Assembly: GCA_020051155.1 (NCBI GenBank)
Contig: JAGVJK010000035.1
Span: 1-53,441, forward strand
Direction of reading: 5' to 3'
DNA: 53,441 bases
Source: Gammaproteobacteria bacterium
GTDB lineage: Bacteria; Pseudomonadota; Gammaproteobacteria; UBA1113
A program made the translations under genes and the position numbers. Shown one piece after another: positions 27,995-37,289 of this stretch. Position 1 is the first letter of the stretch. The number at the start of each line of letters is the position of its first letter. The notes beneath the pieces were generated by a model. The model made no database searches. It was not told where the DNA came from and saw only the letters and a program-made list of their open reading frames with translations.

Positions 27995-29325
27995 GCTGAT
28001 AATTCCTTTACGAGCTGTGTATAAACATCGCCTCGATGCATAAAGTTGTTAAACATATCCAGGCTAGCACAGGCTGGAGATAATAGCACCACGTCATGGG
28101 GTTGTGCCGCGCGTTGTGCTTGCTGTACCGCTTGTGCCAAATTTTCTACTGTTTGCACAGGCACGGTAGATTTTAACGCATCGGTAATCACTTGCTTGGC
28201 TTCACCAAAAACAACCACTACTCGACAATAATTGGCGACTGCTGATTGTAATGAGCAAAAATCTGCGCCCTTACCTTGGCCACCTGCGATGAGCACCACT
28301 TTGCCCTGCAACCCATGACCAATGCCTTCGAGCGCAGCCATAGTGGCGCCGACATTGGTGCCCTTGGAATCATTAATGTATTGCACATCATTCAACGTTC
28401 TCACCCACTGACAACGATGAGGCAATCCAGAAAAAGTCGCTAAGCCTTTTCTAATTGCTGGCCAACTAATCCCTAATTGATCCGTTAGCGCAAAGGCTGC
28501 TAAGGCATTTTCTAAATTATGTTCGCCACTCATCGTGAGCTCAGAGACAGGCATTAATTTTTCGGCACCTTTTGCTAAGAAGCGCTGCGAGCCCTCTTGC
28601 AACAAACCATACTCACCGTTAGCGGGTGGATGTTTGTTGAAAAGACATTGTTGTATCTGTGCATCTCGGGGAATGGTTTGTGCATCTTTGCTATTCACAA
28701 CTGCGATCTTGCAACGATTAAAAATACGCTGCTTAGCATCAACATACGCTGCATAACTGGGATAACGATCCAAATGATCAGGCGTAATATTTAAAATGAT
28801 GGCAACTGCTGGCGCAATGATTTCGGTTAATTCTAATTGATAACTAGACAGTTCCAACACAGCATATTCTGCGTTGCTCGGTAGAGACTCCATCACCGGT
28901 GAACCAATGTTGCCAGCCACCACCGTGTCTTTGCCGGCGGCACGGAGAATTTCTCCGACCCAAGCGGTCACGGTACTCTTACCATTGGAGCCAGTGATCG
29001 CGATAATTTTTCCAGAAAAATGCTGTGCGAATAAATCAATATCACCAATCAAGGGAATCTGGTGTTGTCGACACTCAGCAAACATGGGTTTTGTTAAAGG
29101 TACGCCAGGACTCACAATCACACCAGCCATACTCGTTAATTGTGCCGGTGTAAATTCTTGATGATAAATGGTCACATTGGGTTCTTGCTGAAACTCGGTT
29201 AACGCAGCATTTTCAAGATTTTCTTCCATAACGGAAACTCGCACACCCTGCGACAATAAAAAACGTGTACACGATACTCCGGTTTTGCCTAAACCCACCA
29301 CGCCATAATGATCACCACGTTTCAC
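27991..29325 (-). CDS. murD: UDP-N-acetylmuramoylalanine--D-glutamate ligase
   Basis: Mur ligase adding D-glutamate, cytosolic. I place the start at GTG 29325 (VKRGDHYGVVGLGKTGVSC), which has GAGG eight bases before it and begins five bases after the mraY stop. An ATG 31 codons upstream lies inside mraY and would add a foreign-looking tail. That gives 444 residues, the family norm. P-loop ITGSNGKSTVTAWV, the carbamylated-Lys region, NDSKGTNVGAT and SPACASLDMFNNFMHRGD are intact. The stop overlaps ftsW. Confidence 0.95.
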   Translation of the reverse strand: MKRGDHYGVVGLGKTGVSCTRFLLSQGVRVSVMEENLENAALTEFQQEPNVTIYHQEFTPAQLTSMAGVIVSPGVPLTKPMFAECRQHQIPLIGDIDLFAQHFSGKIIAITGSNGKSTVTAWVGEILRAAGKDTVVAGNIGSPVMESLPSNAEYAVLELSSYQLELTEIIAPAVAIILNITPDHLDRYPSYAAYVDAKQRIFNRCKIAVVNSKDAQTIPRDAQIQQCLFNKHPPANGEYGLLQEGSQRFLAKGAEKLMPVSELTMSGEHNLENALAAFALTDQLGISWPAIRKGLATFSGLPHRCQWVRTLNDVQYINDSKGTNVGATMAALEGIGHGLQGKVVLIAGGQGKGADFCSLQSAVANYCRVVVVFGEAKQVITDALKSTVPVQTVENLAQAVQQAQRAAQPHDVVLLSPACASLDMFNNFMHRGDVYTQLVKELSA

Positions 29326-29330
29326 ACCGT

Positions 29331-30416
29331 TTACCTCAGTTTGAGAGTTGCTAAACCAAATAACACCAATACCACGGTAATGATCCAAAATCGTACGATC
29401 ACTTTGGACTCTGGCCATCCCTTCAATTCAAAATGATGATGCAAGGGCGCCATGCGAAAAATACGTCGACCGCCACTTAATTTAAAATAACCCACTTGCA
29501 AAATCACTGACACTGTTTCTGCGACAAAAATACCACCCATGATAAAGAGTAAGAGTTCTTGTCGTAAGATCACCGCAACGATCCCCAGGGATGCGCCTAA
29601 ACCTAAGGCCCCCACATCTCCCATAAAAATTTCTGCAGGATATGCGTTAAACCACAAAAATCCTAAACCGGCTCCCACCATGGAACCACAAAAAACCGTT
29701 AACTCTCCCGCGCCCGGTAAATAGGGAAACATTAAGTATTGAGAAAAATGCGCATTGCCTTCCACATAAGCAAACACACCAAAGGCACCACCCACCAATA
29801 CCACGGGCAAAATGGCTAAACCATCTAAACCATCGGTTAAGTTCACCGCGTTGCTAGTTCCCACCAACACGAAATAAGCTAGAGGAATGAGCAAAACACC
29901 CAAATTAATATAGCCATTTTTTAAAACTGGAATCACTAATTGCGTCGCTATTTGCGAATCCGCTGAAAAATATAAAATTAGCGCGGCACCTAACCCAATC
30001 ACTGATTGCCAAAAATATTTAGCTTTCGCCGATAACCCCTTCGAGTCGCGTTTAATCAGTTTTCGATAATCATCCATCCAACCCACTAAACCAAAACCTA
30101 AGGTGACGATGAGGGACAACCATACATAAAAATTAGTTAAGTCACACCACAATAAAATACCGACGGTCATGGCGGATAAAATTAAACCGCCACCCATAGT
30201 GGGAGTCCCGGCTTTACTCAGATGACTCTTCGGCCCATCATTTCTGACGAATTGCCCAATTTGATAATGATGTAAGCGACGAATCACCTTCGGCCCCAAC
30301 ACTAAACAAATCAGTAATGTGGTCAAGGTTGCCATAATGGCGCGAAAGGTAATATAACTAAAAATAGTAATACCATGAACGTGAAATTCTAATAACTGTG
30401 CTAACCACCAAAACAT
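29331..30416 (-). CDS. mraY: Phospho-MurNAc-pentapeptide translocase
   Basis: Integral membrane enzyme making lipid I from UDP-MurNAc-pentapeptide and undecaprenyl phosphate. 361 residues and about ten helices, as usual. Active-site motifs are [52 protein letters not shown] and the late [15 protein letters not shown]. It starts six bases after murF and is followed closely by murD. Confidence 0.98.
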   Translation of the reverse strand: MFWWLAQLLEFHVHGITIFSYITFRAIMATLTTLLICLVLGPKVIRRLHHYQIGQFVRNDGPKSHLSKAGTPTMGGGLILSAMTVGILLWCDLTNFYVWLSLIVTLGFGLVGWMDDYRKLIKRDSKGLSAKAKYFWQSVIGLGAALILYFSADSQIATQLVIPVLKNGYINLGVLLIPLAYFVLVGTSNAVNLTDGLDGLAILPVVLVGGAFGVFAYVEGNAHFSQYLMFPYLPGAGELTVFCGSMVGAGLGFLWFNAYPAEIFMGDVGALGLGASLGIVAVILRQELLLFIMGGIFVAETVSVILQVGYFKLSGGRRIFRMAPLHHHFELKGWPESKVIVRFWIITVVLVLFGLATLKLR

Positions 30417-30422
30417 TGTGCC

Positions 30423-31778
30423 TTATCCTTTTTGATTGATCTGATTTGTGAGAGCGTCCACCACATTTTCCATTTTTGCACTACGCGATCCCTTCACTAA
30501 TAACGTTTGATTCGCTGACAACAGGGGAAGTACATGATGCACTAAAGCGGATTGATCGGAAAAATGCAACGCCTTATCACCAAAACCTAATACGGCTTGT
30601 TCGGATAATCGTCCTACAGCATACAACGTATCAATCTTTGCTTTTTTTGCTGCTTGACCAATTTCATAATGATATTGTTGCTCGTTAGGACCTAGCTCAC
30701 CCATATCACCGATAATTAAAATCTTCTCGCCTTCGAATTGCGCTAATAAATCGATAGCAGCATGCATGCTGTGTGGATTGGCATTATAGCTATCGTCAAT
30801 CACTGTCGCGCCCTGTAAACCCTGTTGCGTCACTAAACGTTTACTGGTGGTTGTAACTTCTTCTAATCCTTGTTTGACTGCAGCTAAGGAGGCATCTGCC
30901 GCAATGCACGCTGCCGCTGCAGCTAGTGCATTTTTGACATTATGCTCACCTAACAGCGGTAATTGAATATTCACTTCGCCCTTCGGCGTTACCAAAGTGA
31001 AATGACATTGGCCTTGGGCATTGGTAGCAATCGCTTTAGCCATCACCATCGCTTCGGGATGCAAACCAAAGGTTACTATCTTTTTATCGCCCACTAGGGC
31101 TTTCCAATCATCAAAATGTTCGTCATCTCGATTTAAAATGGCAAATCCTGTGCTGGGTAAACCTTTAAAAATTTCTCCCTTAGCTCGCGCAACACCGGCA
31201 ATCGAACCGAAGCCCTCTAAATGACAAGCTGCTGCGTTAGTAATCACTGCAATGTTGGGTTGAGCAATCGCGGTTAAATACGCAATTTCCCCTGGATGAT
31301 TGGCACCCAGTTCTAACACTAAATAATCTGGCGTTCCTTGCGCAGCAAATAACGTTAAAGGCAATCCTACATAATTGTTGAATGAGCCTTGGCTCGTATG
31401 CACGGCGCCACAATGCTGCAAAATTGCAGCCATCATGCTTTTGGTGGTGGTTTTACCGCAACTACCGGTGACCGCTAAGGTGCAGCTATTGAGTTGTTGA
31501 CGTTTGTAAGAGGCTAAAGCACCTAACGCTTGCAGCGTATCTTTTACGATAATTTGTGGAAAGGTCGCTCCCGGAATGGCATGACTCACCACGGCAGCGC
31601 AGGCTTGTTTTTGTTGTGCTTTTTGCACAAATTCATGACCATCAAAATTGTCACCCTTAATGGCGAAAAATAAATCTCCCGGTTTAAGCGTACGGCTGTC
31701 GATGCTAATACCTGCAAATTCACCATCACTGCCACAAAGATCACCTTGCAACACCGTCGCTATTTTACTTAATGTCAT
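30423..31778 (-). CDS. murF: UDP-MurNAc-tripeptide--D-alanyl-D-alanine ligase
   Basis: Last Mur ligase, adding D-Ala-D-Ala in the cytosol. 451 residues. It opens with the N-terminal SIDSRTLKPGDLFFAIKGDN, then P-loop AVTGSCGKTTTKSMMAAIL, LELGANHPGEIAYLT, and DDSYNANPHSMHAAID in the C-terminal domain. It begins three bases after murE and ends six bases before mraY. Confidence 0.97.
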   Translation of the reverse strand: MTLSKIATVLQGDLCGSDGEFAGISIDSRTLKPGDLFFAIKGDNFDGHEFVQKAQQKQACAAVVSHAIPGATFPQIIVKDTLQALGALASYKRQQLNSCTLAVTGSCGKTTTKSMMAAILQHCGAVHTSQGSFNNYVGLPLTLFAAQGTPDYLVLELGANHPGEIAYLTAIAQPNIAVITNAAACHLEGFGSIAGVARAKGEIFKGLPSTGFAILNRDDEHFDDWKALVGDKKIVTFGLHPEAMVMAKAIATNAQGQCHFTLVTPKGEVNIQLPLLGEHNVKNALAAAAACIAADASLAAVKQGLEEVTTTSKRLVTQQGLQGATVIDDSYNANPHSMHAAIDLLAQFEGEKILIIGDMGELGPNEQQYHYEIGQAAKKAKIDTLYAVGRLSEQAVLGFGDKALHFSDQSALVHHVLPLLSANQTLLVKGSRSAKMENVVDALTNQINQKG

Positions 31779-31781
31779 CTT

Positions 31782-33314
31782 TCATTCCTTGTTCATTGTT
31801 TTTGTTGCATCCACCACTTGCTCAGCATCGCTGAAATGGTAACACTCATCGTTAATAATTTGGTAATTTTCATGGCCTTTACCCGCTAATAAAATCACAT
31901 CCTGTGGTTTAGCTTGTTTTAAAACCCATTGAATCGCGATGTGACGATCGGGTTCCGTGTGAACCTTTGTCACATTAGAAAAGCCCGCGAGGATATCGTC
32001 AATGATGGCGAGAGGCGCTTCGCATCGCGGATTATCACTGGTAACCACCACGTAATCACTATCTTGCTCTGCCACTTGCGCCATGAGAGGACGTTTTCCT
32101 TTATCGCGATCACCGCCACAACCAAACACGCAAAAAATTTGTCCGGTTGAGTGCTGACGAATCGCTTGTAATGCTTTTTGCAATGCATCTGGCGTGTGGG
32201 CGTAATCAATAATAACTTTGGCAAAGCCGTCAACTGCTAGCACTTGCATGCGTCCGGGCGCTCCTTGCAGCTGCGGTAAAATAGGTTGGATTTGTTCTGG
32301 GCTATAACTGATGCTCAGCAGCACTGCGATGGTGGCTAATAAATTACTTGCATTAAACGCACCTAATAATGGGCTCTTTAAAAAAATGTCACCCCAAGGG
32401 GTCACCACATGCGCTTCTATGCCGTGGGCAGAATAACGATGCTCGCGGATAAAGACCGTACGCTGAGGAATCGCTAACTGAGGTTGTTGGGTATATAGCA
32501 ATACATTTTCTTGCTCTTGGAACTCTGCTGCTAAGGTCGCACCAAACTCATCGTCTAGATTAATCACTCGCGTTTTTAAGTGAGGCCATAAAAATAATTG
32601 TTTCTTCGCTAGACCGTATTCTTCCATGGTGCCGTGATAGTCTAAGTGATCACGAGAGAGATTCGTGAACACCGCTGTGTGGAATTGCACACCAGCAACA
32701 CGGTGTTGCGTTAAGCTGTGGGAAGAAACTTCCATAGCTAAAGTTTTCACGCCTTCTTTGTATTCTGTTTCCAATAATTGTTGTAACTCGATGGGCATCG
32801 GGGTGGTTAAATGACTGGGTTTTAATTGATCCCAACGACCACAGCCGAGAGTTCCTAGTACGGCGGCCGGTGCTCCTAAAGCGCTAAGCGCTTGTGCTAA
32901 TAAAAAGCTAATGGTGGTTTTACCATTCGTGCCGGTGATGCCAATCACTGTCATCTGCTGTGAAGGGTGTTGATAAAAAGCAGAGGCTATCGGTCCAATC
33001 AGTGGTGCTAAATGAGGAAGGCTAATTTCTGGAACTTGGGTTCCCTGCGGCGTTGGTAAAAAACGAATTTGCGCTGTATTTGTCGTAGAATCACGTAAAA
33101 TCGCTGCGGCTCCTTGGTTTACTGCTTCCGTAATATACGGTTCACCATGACCTAAGGGAGGACAGCAAGCTACGAACAAATGACCGGGAACAACACAACG
33201 ACTATCACTTGTCATATTGAGAATAGGACGATCCGCACCTTCCGGCACATCGTAATAAGGCGCAAGCAATGCAGACAAAAGTATCGGTGTTTTCACAGCA
33301 CAACCAAGGACCAT
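31782..33314 (-). CDS. murE: UDP-MurNAc-tripeptide synthetase (meso-DAP type)
   Basis: Mur ligase that adds the third stem residue. The DNPR motif (VTSDNPRCEAP, near residue 425) marks the meso-diaminopimelate-adding type, so the cell has Gram-negative-type murein. 510 residues, slightly long at the N-terminus. P-loop GITGTNGKTTISFLLAQAL; MEVSSHSLTQHRV; DYAHTPDAL. The ATG at 33314 is used, though no good ribosome site is visible; a GTG six codons inside (33296) is an alternative. It is the first gene of the block. ftsI, ftsL, rsmH and mraZ, which normally precede it, are missing from this site. Confidence 0.96.
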   Translation of the reverse strand: MVLGCAVKTPILLSALLAPYYDVPEGADRPILNMTSDSRCVVPGHLFVACCPPLGHGEPYITEAVNQGAAAILRDSTTNTAQIRFLPTPQGTQVPEISLPHLAPLIGPIASAFYQHPSQQMTVIGITGTNGKTTISFLLAQALSALGAPAAVLGTLGCGRWDQLKPSHLTTPMPIELQQLLETEYKEGVKTLAMEVSSHSLTQHRVAGVQFHTAVFTNLSRDHLDYHGTMEEYGLAKKQLFLWPHLKTRVINLDDEFGATLAAEFQEQENVLLYTQQPQLAIPQRTVFIREHRYSAHGIEAHVVTPWGDIFLKSPLLGAFNASNLLATIAVLLSISYSPEQIQPILPQLQGAPGRMQVLAVDGFAKVIIDYAHTPDALQKALQAIRQHSTGQIFCVFGCGGDRDKGKRPLMAQVAEQDSDYVVVTSDNPRCEAPLAIIDDILAGFSNVTKVHTEPDRHIAIQWVLKQAKPQDVILLAGKGHENYQIINDECYHFSDAEQVVDATKTMNKE

Positions 33315-33372
33315 CTTTAGATGGTAGCTATTATCCTATAAAGTATTGATTCTCGCAAAAAAAGCTAGCGTT

Positions 33373-33511
33373 CTTGTCACCCTGAGCGCAGTCGAAGGGT
33401 CTCCTTCTTATGAAGAGAAAATTATGGTACTTTCTAGATCATTAGACCAACTGTCTGGACAGATCGCTCTTTGTAAGAAGGAGACCCTTCGACTGTGCTC
33501 AGGGTGACAAG
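33373..33511. repeat. 139-bp inverted-repeat element upstream of murE
   Basis: The left arm 33373-33410 (CTTGTCACCCTGAGCGCAGT, then CGAAGGGTCTCCTTCTTA) is complementary to 33474-33511 with a single interior difference (GCGCA against GTGCT). The 63-base centre has no ORF. The words TGTCACCCTGAGC and GTCGAAGGGTC belong to a repeat commonly scattered in bacterial genomes. It sits between the divergent murE and MATE genes. Confidence 0.85.
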
Positions 33512-33584
33512 GGAGTAAAAAGCCCTAGCAAAGCTTTTTTACTTCCGGTATACTGGCCAAATTCTAATCTACACGGTCATCAGC

Positions 33585-34964
33585 ATGTCGCAACCTTCAG
33601 ATTTTGCTATTGCAAACAAGCTATTGCGGCTTGCTACCCCTATTGCAGCAACGGCCTTGGGAAATACGCTCACCAGTGTCTTAACCATGTTAATGGTTGC
33701 TGTCTTAGGTGATCAATTCTTAGCGGCCGGCGCCTTAGCCACGGCATCTTACATTACCCTACTTGCCTTTTTTACCAGCTGTCTTTACTCCGTTGGAATC
33801 TTAATCAGCCACGCCAAAGGACAAAAGCAAGAACAACGCATTGGTGGAATTCTCCATAATGGCTGCATTGTCAGTATTTGGCTTAGCATCCCTGCGACAC
33901 TTTTGATGTGGTTCTTTCCACATGTGTTGATCCTCTTTAAACAAGATCCGCTCTTGGTACAAGAAACCACCGTCTATTTCCATGCCGCTGCTATTGGATT
34001 TTTACCAATGATTGCTGCCACTAATTTGCAGCAATTTTTCATGGCCATTGGCCAAGCTAAATTTAATTTTTATTGCATGCTGGTGCGTACTCCGACGTCA
34101 TTAATTTTGTCTTACGCTCTCATTTTTGGAAAATGGGGATTACCAGAAATGGGATTAGGTGGCGTCATGATGGGACCAACGATTATTTCTTGGCTCTATC
34201 TTACCTTTTTGCTCGCTTACATCAAATGGAAACCCGAGTATCGCACATACCAATTTCTCAATCGCTACCATGTGTTCTCTTGGACTCAATGTCGTGCCTT
34301 GCTCGCCGTCGGTGCCCCCATCGGTTTGCAATTCGGTATTGAATTATCTGCCATGACTGTTTCCACCTATTTTATGGGCTGGTTAGGGACCGATGTGTTA
34401 GCTGCTCAGCAAATTGCATCGCAATGTACGATGTTAATGGTGATGATCATTATCGGGCTCTCGCAGGCACTCTCCATGCTCATCAGTCATGCCTATGGCC
34501 AACAGGATTATATGTTAGTAAGACGTACAGCTACGGTGGGATTTGTGGTGACGACGTTAGTATTGACGGGTATTTCTTTTATCTTTGTATTTCTGCCGGA
34601 TCCTATTATTCATTTATTTGTAAATACTCATGATCCTGCAAGTCGAGACATTACTCACATTGCACGTCTCTTATTAGCTTTAGCCGGACTGTTCCTGATG
34701 ATAGATGGCGTACGCAATGCAGCTGCTAGCGCTCTGCGGGGTTTACAAGATAGTAAAACTCCCATGTGGATTGGCGCCTTTAGCCTTTGGTTTATTTCTC
34801 TGCCGATGTGTTATCTACTCGCGTTTCCCGCTCATTTTGGTGCGGTGGGTTTACGCATTGGATTTACCCTAGGTTTTGTCTTCTGCGCCTTAGCATTGTT
34901 GCAACGCTTTTATCGACGGGTGGGACGCCAACCTTCTCAGTCAGAAACGGTGCTGTCTGCTTAA
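33585..34964 (+). CDS. MATE-family multidrug/Na+ antiporter
   Basis: A 459-residue efflux transporter with 12 hydrophobic helices in two similar halves, as in NorM/DinF-type MATE proteins. Recognisable features are the N-terminal LLRLATPIAATALGNTLTSV, GWLGTDVLAAQQIASQCTML in the middle and NAAASALRGLQDSKTPMWIG before helix 11. It exports cationic drugs or metabolites in exchange for Na+ or H+. The start at 33585 has a weak ribosome site. A possible -10 TATACT lies at 33549-33554. It stands alone and ends five bases before the convergent unknown gene. Confidence 0.9.
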   Translation: MSQPSDFAIANKLLRLATPIAATALGNTLTSVLTMLMVAVLGDQFLAAGALATASYITLLAFFTSCLYSVGILISHAKGQKQEQRIGGILHNGCIVSIWLSIPATLLMWFFPHVLILFKQDPLLVQETTVYFHAAAIGFLPMIAATNLQQFFMAIGQAKFNFYCMLVRTPTSLILSYALIFGKWGLPEMGLGGVMMGPTIISWLYLTFLLAYIKWKPEYRTYQFLNRYHVFSWTQCRALLAVGAPIGLQFGIELSAMTVSTYFMGWLGTDVLAAQQIASQCTMLMVMIIIGLSQALSMLISHAYGQQDYMLVRRTATVGFVVTTLVLTGISFIFVFLPDPIIHLFVNTHDPASRDITHIARLLLALAGLFLMIDGVRNAAASALRGLQDSKTPMWIGAFSLWFISLPMCYLLAFPAHFGAVGLRIGFTLGFVFCALALLQRFYRRVGRQPSQSETVLSA

Positions 34965-34968
34965 GACA

Positions 34969-37083
34969 TTAACGTGTGGAAAAAGTCATTTTTCTCATTC
35001 TACCATAAACAGTTTCTGGTAAATCTGGCAAGGTGGGATCTTCAAGAATCACACTATACAGCAGTCGTGACAATGCATAAGAACAATTCCTCGGTTCATC
35101 TTGGATTAACTGATACACACGTTTAAAAAAGTAGTGATTTAATTCTGGAGATTGTTTCTGATTGATTTGTGAAAGAGTTCGCTCTAAGTCCAACACGCGT
35201 TGATGATAATGATCACCCGCTCTATCAACTCCAGTACAAAAGAACCTTCGAGGACGTTGCGCTCGATACTCCTCATGATAAAGTCTTACCGTTTCGTTGC
35301 AGACCCTTAATCTTTCCTGATCGGATAAAGACTGCCAACGCTCAATAAATTGAGCATGTTGCAGTTCATGAGTAGGAAGTTTTACAGCATAAGAAGCAAC
35401 CCTTTGTGAGAAAGTAATTTTTTTTACTCCCTCGAAAACGCTATCTGGTAAAGCAAGCACACGATCATCTTTTAAAACCTGATGATAGAGAATTTTCAAC
35501 AAAGCGTAAGAAAGATTCGACGGCTCGTTTTGAATCAGAGTATAAATTCCTTCATAAATTCCCGAGGTCATCGTAGATGACGGATCTCGCAGTTTTTCAA
35601 AAAATTCTAAGGCGAACTGTGAAACCCTTTGATAGTGGCTGTCTTGCGCCCCAGAAAAAAAAGAACAATAGCTTCGTGGTTGCTCTAACCGATACGCTTC
35701 AATCGTTGTATTCAAAGCCGTGAGTTTTTCTCTATCGGACAACGATTCCCAATTATCGACAAATCGACGATAAGTCACTTCATGATAAGCAGGATATGCC
35801 CTAATCGGTGCCTTTTTTAATCCCATTTCAGTCACACCTAGCTGTTTCAAGAACAGAATAGGTAGATATTGACTAATATCATCAGCAACAATAGAGTCCG
35901 CATAATCCCGTCTTGAGATTTGTCCATAACCTTGTGTCAAAAAAGACTCTAAGGGAGATTCTAGCCCTGAAAGAAGAGAATCGAAAACTGTAGCATCAAA
36001 CACTAAATATACTTTTCCCTCTGCAGATAATCTTGCTACGATTTCATCATGAGGTGCAATAAAATACTGCAATCCATGATTTTCTAAAATACGCTCTATC
36101 GCTAATTGATTACTCTCATCAAGAATTTCTTGATTAATCCAGATAGGTTTTGATTGTTTTATTAAAAAAGATAAGTTATACAACAACTCCATAAAATTAC
36201 TATAAATGTAATAAACATCGTGAAAGATTTGGGAGTCTAAGTTTTTTTCTACACAAAGTTGTTGAGGAAAAACAACTTTATGATGATGTTGATTGATAGT
36301 TAATGAAAAAGTTCCATAAGACATGAAAAACAAACTATGCGCTGATGGAATTAAACGAGAATAAGCCCTCATAAACAAGCTAGCCAAATAATAAGCTTCG
36401 GAGTTTTTTCCATCGCTACGGTTTTTTAACGCGCGATGAGAAAAGTCATTGTGTACCATAAACAATTGTATTTCATCGATATCGATACCATAAATAACAT
36501 GGTAAGTTTTATCAGAGGGCGGCCAAACGCTGGCGTTGCGAATTTTTGCTATTTTATATTGATTACCAATTGCTCCTTCAGTTAACGGAGTATCTTGGTC
36601 CAGGACTTGATTATATTGACACGTAATATGAACGTCTAATAGTTTCCATTGTTCAATAAAAGTCGTTAATGTTTTTTGCTCTGCAGCATGCTCAAAAATC
36701 TCAATACAATCCAAATCAATTTTTTTGAACCCAGCACGTGCTAATAAAATGAGGAGCATCAGCTCTTGGAACAATCCACCACTACCGATGCTTAACAGGC
36801 GAATTTCTGCGTCGCGCGGTAGGCCATCCACCACACTTAAAATTTTCCTCTCAAAGCCTACTCTAAAATTTAAAAAACTTGGCCAGAGTCGTGAATAGGA
36901 TTGGATACCTGAGCTGAAACTTGGACACCAGCATTCATTAAGCCAGCCACGAGCATGCCGCAAAATAGGCACCGCTTGTGTTCTGATTTGCTCTAAAATT
37001 ATTTGGAATTCCTCAGCCGTTGTTCCTTGAATAAATTCATTGGAATAAAGCCTGGGATCAAAAGGTAACGCTTCAGCAGCCAT
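34969..37083 (-). CDS. Unknown 704-residue protein with a Rossmann-like segment and C-terminal duplication
   Basis: No family recognised. The start at 37083 is chosen because GAGG lies seven bases upstream; an in-frame ATG four codons earlier overlaps that site. Residues ~90-125 read IRLLSIGSGGLFQELMLLIL then KKIDLDCIEIFE, which looks like motif I and the acidic end of strand 2 of a SAM-dependent methyltransferase. The C-terminal ~270 residues are two tandem copies of a ~125-residue helical unit. Each holds F(V/I)xxWxSLSDxE, then HYQRV, LIQ(N/D)EP, NxSYAL and a closing KK/RKxTFS(Q/T)R. Effector-like architecture is possible, but no function is assigned. Confidence 0.7.
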   Translation of the reverse strand: MAAEALPFDPRLYSNEFIQGTTAEEFQIILEQIRTQAVPILRHARGWLNECWCPSFSSGIQSYSRLWPSFLNFRVGFERKILSVVDGLPRDAEIRLLSIGSGGLFQELMLLILLARAGFKKIDLDCIEIFEHAAEQKTLTTFIEQWKLLDVHITCQYNQVLDQDTPLTEGAIGNQYKIAKIRNASVWPPSDKTYHVIYGIDIDEIQLFMVHNDFSHRALKNRSDGKNSEAYYLASLFMRAYSRLIPSAHSLFFMSYGTFSLTINQHHHKVVFPQQLCVEKNLDSQIFHDVYYIYSNFMELLYNLSFLIKQSKPIWINQEILDESNQLAIERILENHGLQYFIAPHDEIVARLSAEGKVYLVFDATVFDSLLSGLESPLESFLTQGYGQISRRDYADSIVADDISQYLPILFLKQLGVTEMGLKKAPIRAYPAYHEVTYRRFVDNWESLSDREKLTALNTTIEAYRLEQPRSYCSFFSGAQDSHYQRVSQFALEFFEKLRDPSSTMTSGIYEGIYTLIQNEPSNLSYALLKILYHQVLKDDRVLALPDSVFEGVKKITFSQRVASYAVKLPTHELQHAQFIERWQSLSDQERLRVCNETVRLYHEEYRAQRPRRFFCTGVDRAGDHYHQRVLDLERTLSQINQKQSPELNHYFFKRVYQLIQDEPRNCSYALSRLLYSVILEDPTLPDLPETVYGRMRKMTFSTR

Positions 37084-37112
37084 GTAGAACCTCATAATTC
37101 TTTAACTCAATA

Positions 37113-37141
37113 TACCGCTCGCATTTTGAGGTGCGAGCGGT
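37113..37141. repeat. Short dispersed repeat, copy D (hairpin)
   Basis: ACCGCTCGCA (37114-37123) and TGCGAGCGGT (37132-37141) form a perfect 10-bp hairpin. The sequence shares ATACCGCTCGC with copy B at 11840 and TTGA(A/G)G(A)TGCGA with copy A. Confidence 0.5.
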
Positions 37142-37200
37142 GTAGAGACTCATGATAGCAAAAAAAGTGAGCAATATAAAGGAAAATGGATCCTGTCTTT

Positions 37201-37274
37201 TATACGGTACAGCGCATAAAATTGATTTTATGCGCTATAGCGTATATAATTAACTTTATCCGTTATAGCGTATA
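37201..37274 (+). promoter_or_regulatory. hipBA promoter with three 18-bp operators spaced 28 bp
   Basis: Operators: TATACGGTACAGCGCATA (37201-37218), TATGCGCTATAGCGTATA (37229-37246) and TATCCGTTATAGCGTATA (37257-37274). The middle one is a near-perfect palindrome, and start-to-start spacing is exactly 28 bp twice. A sigma-70 promoter, TTGATT (37222-37227), 17-bp spacer, TATAAT (37245-37250), coincides with the middle operator, so a bound HipB-HipA complex would cover it. Confidence 0.8.
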
Positions 37275-37289
37275 AAAGGTGGTATTCAC

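Noticed and set aside
29326..29418. N-terminal extension of murD into mraY
   Set aside because: The extra 31 residues are the mraY 3' end in another frame. The GTG at 29325 has a good ribosome site and gives the normal MurD length.
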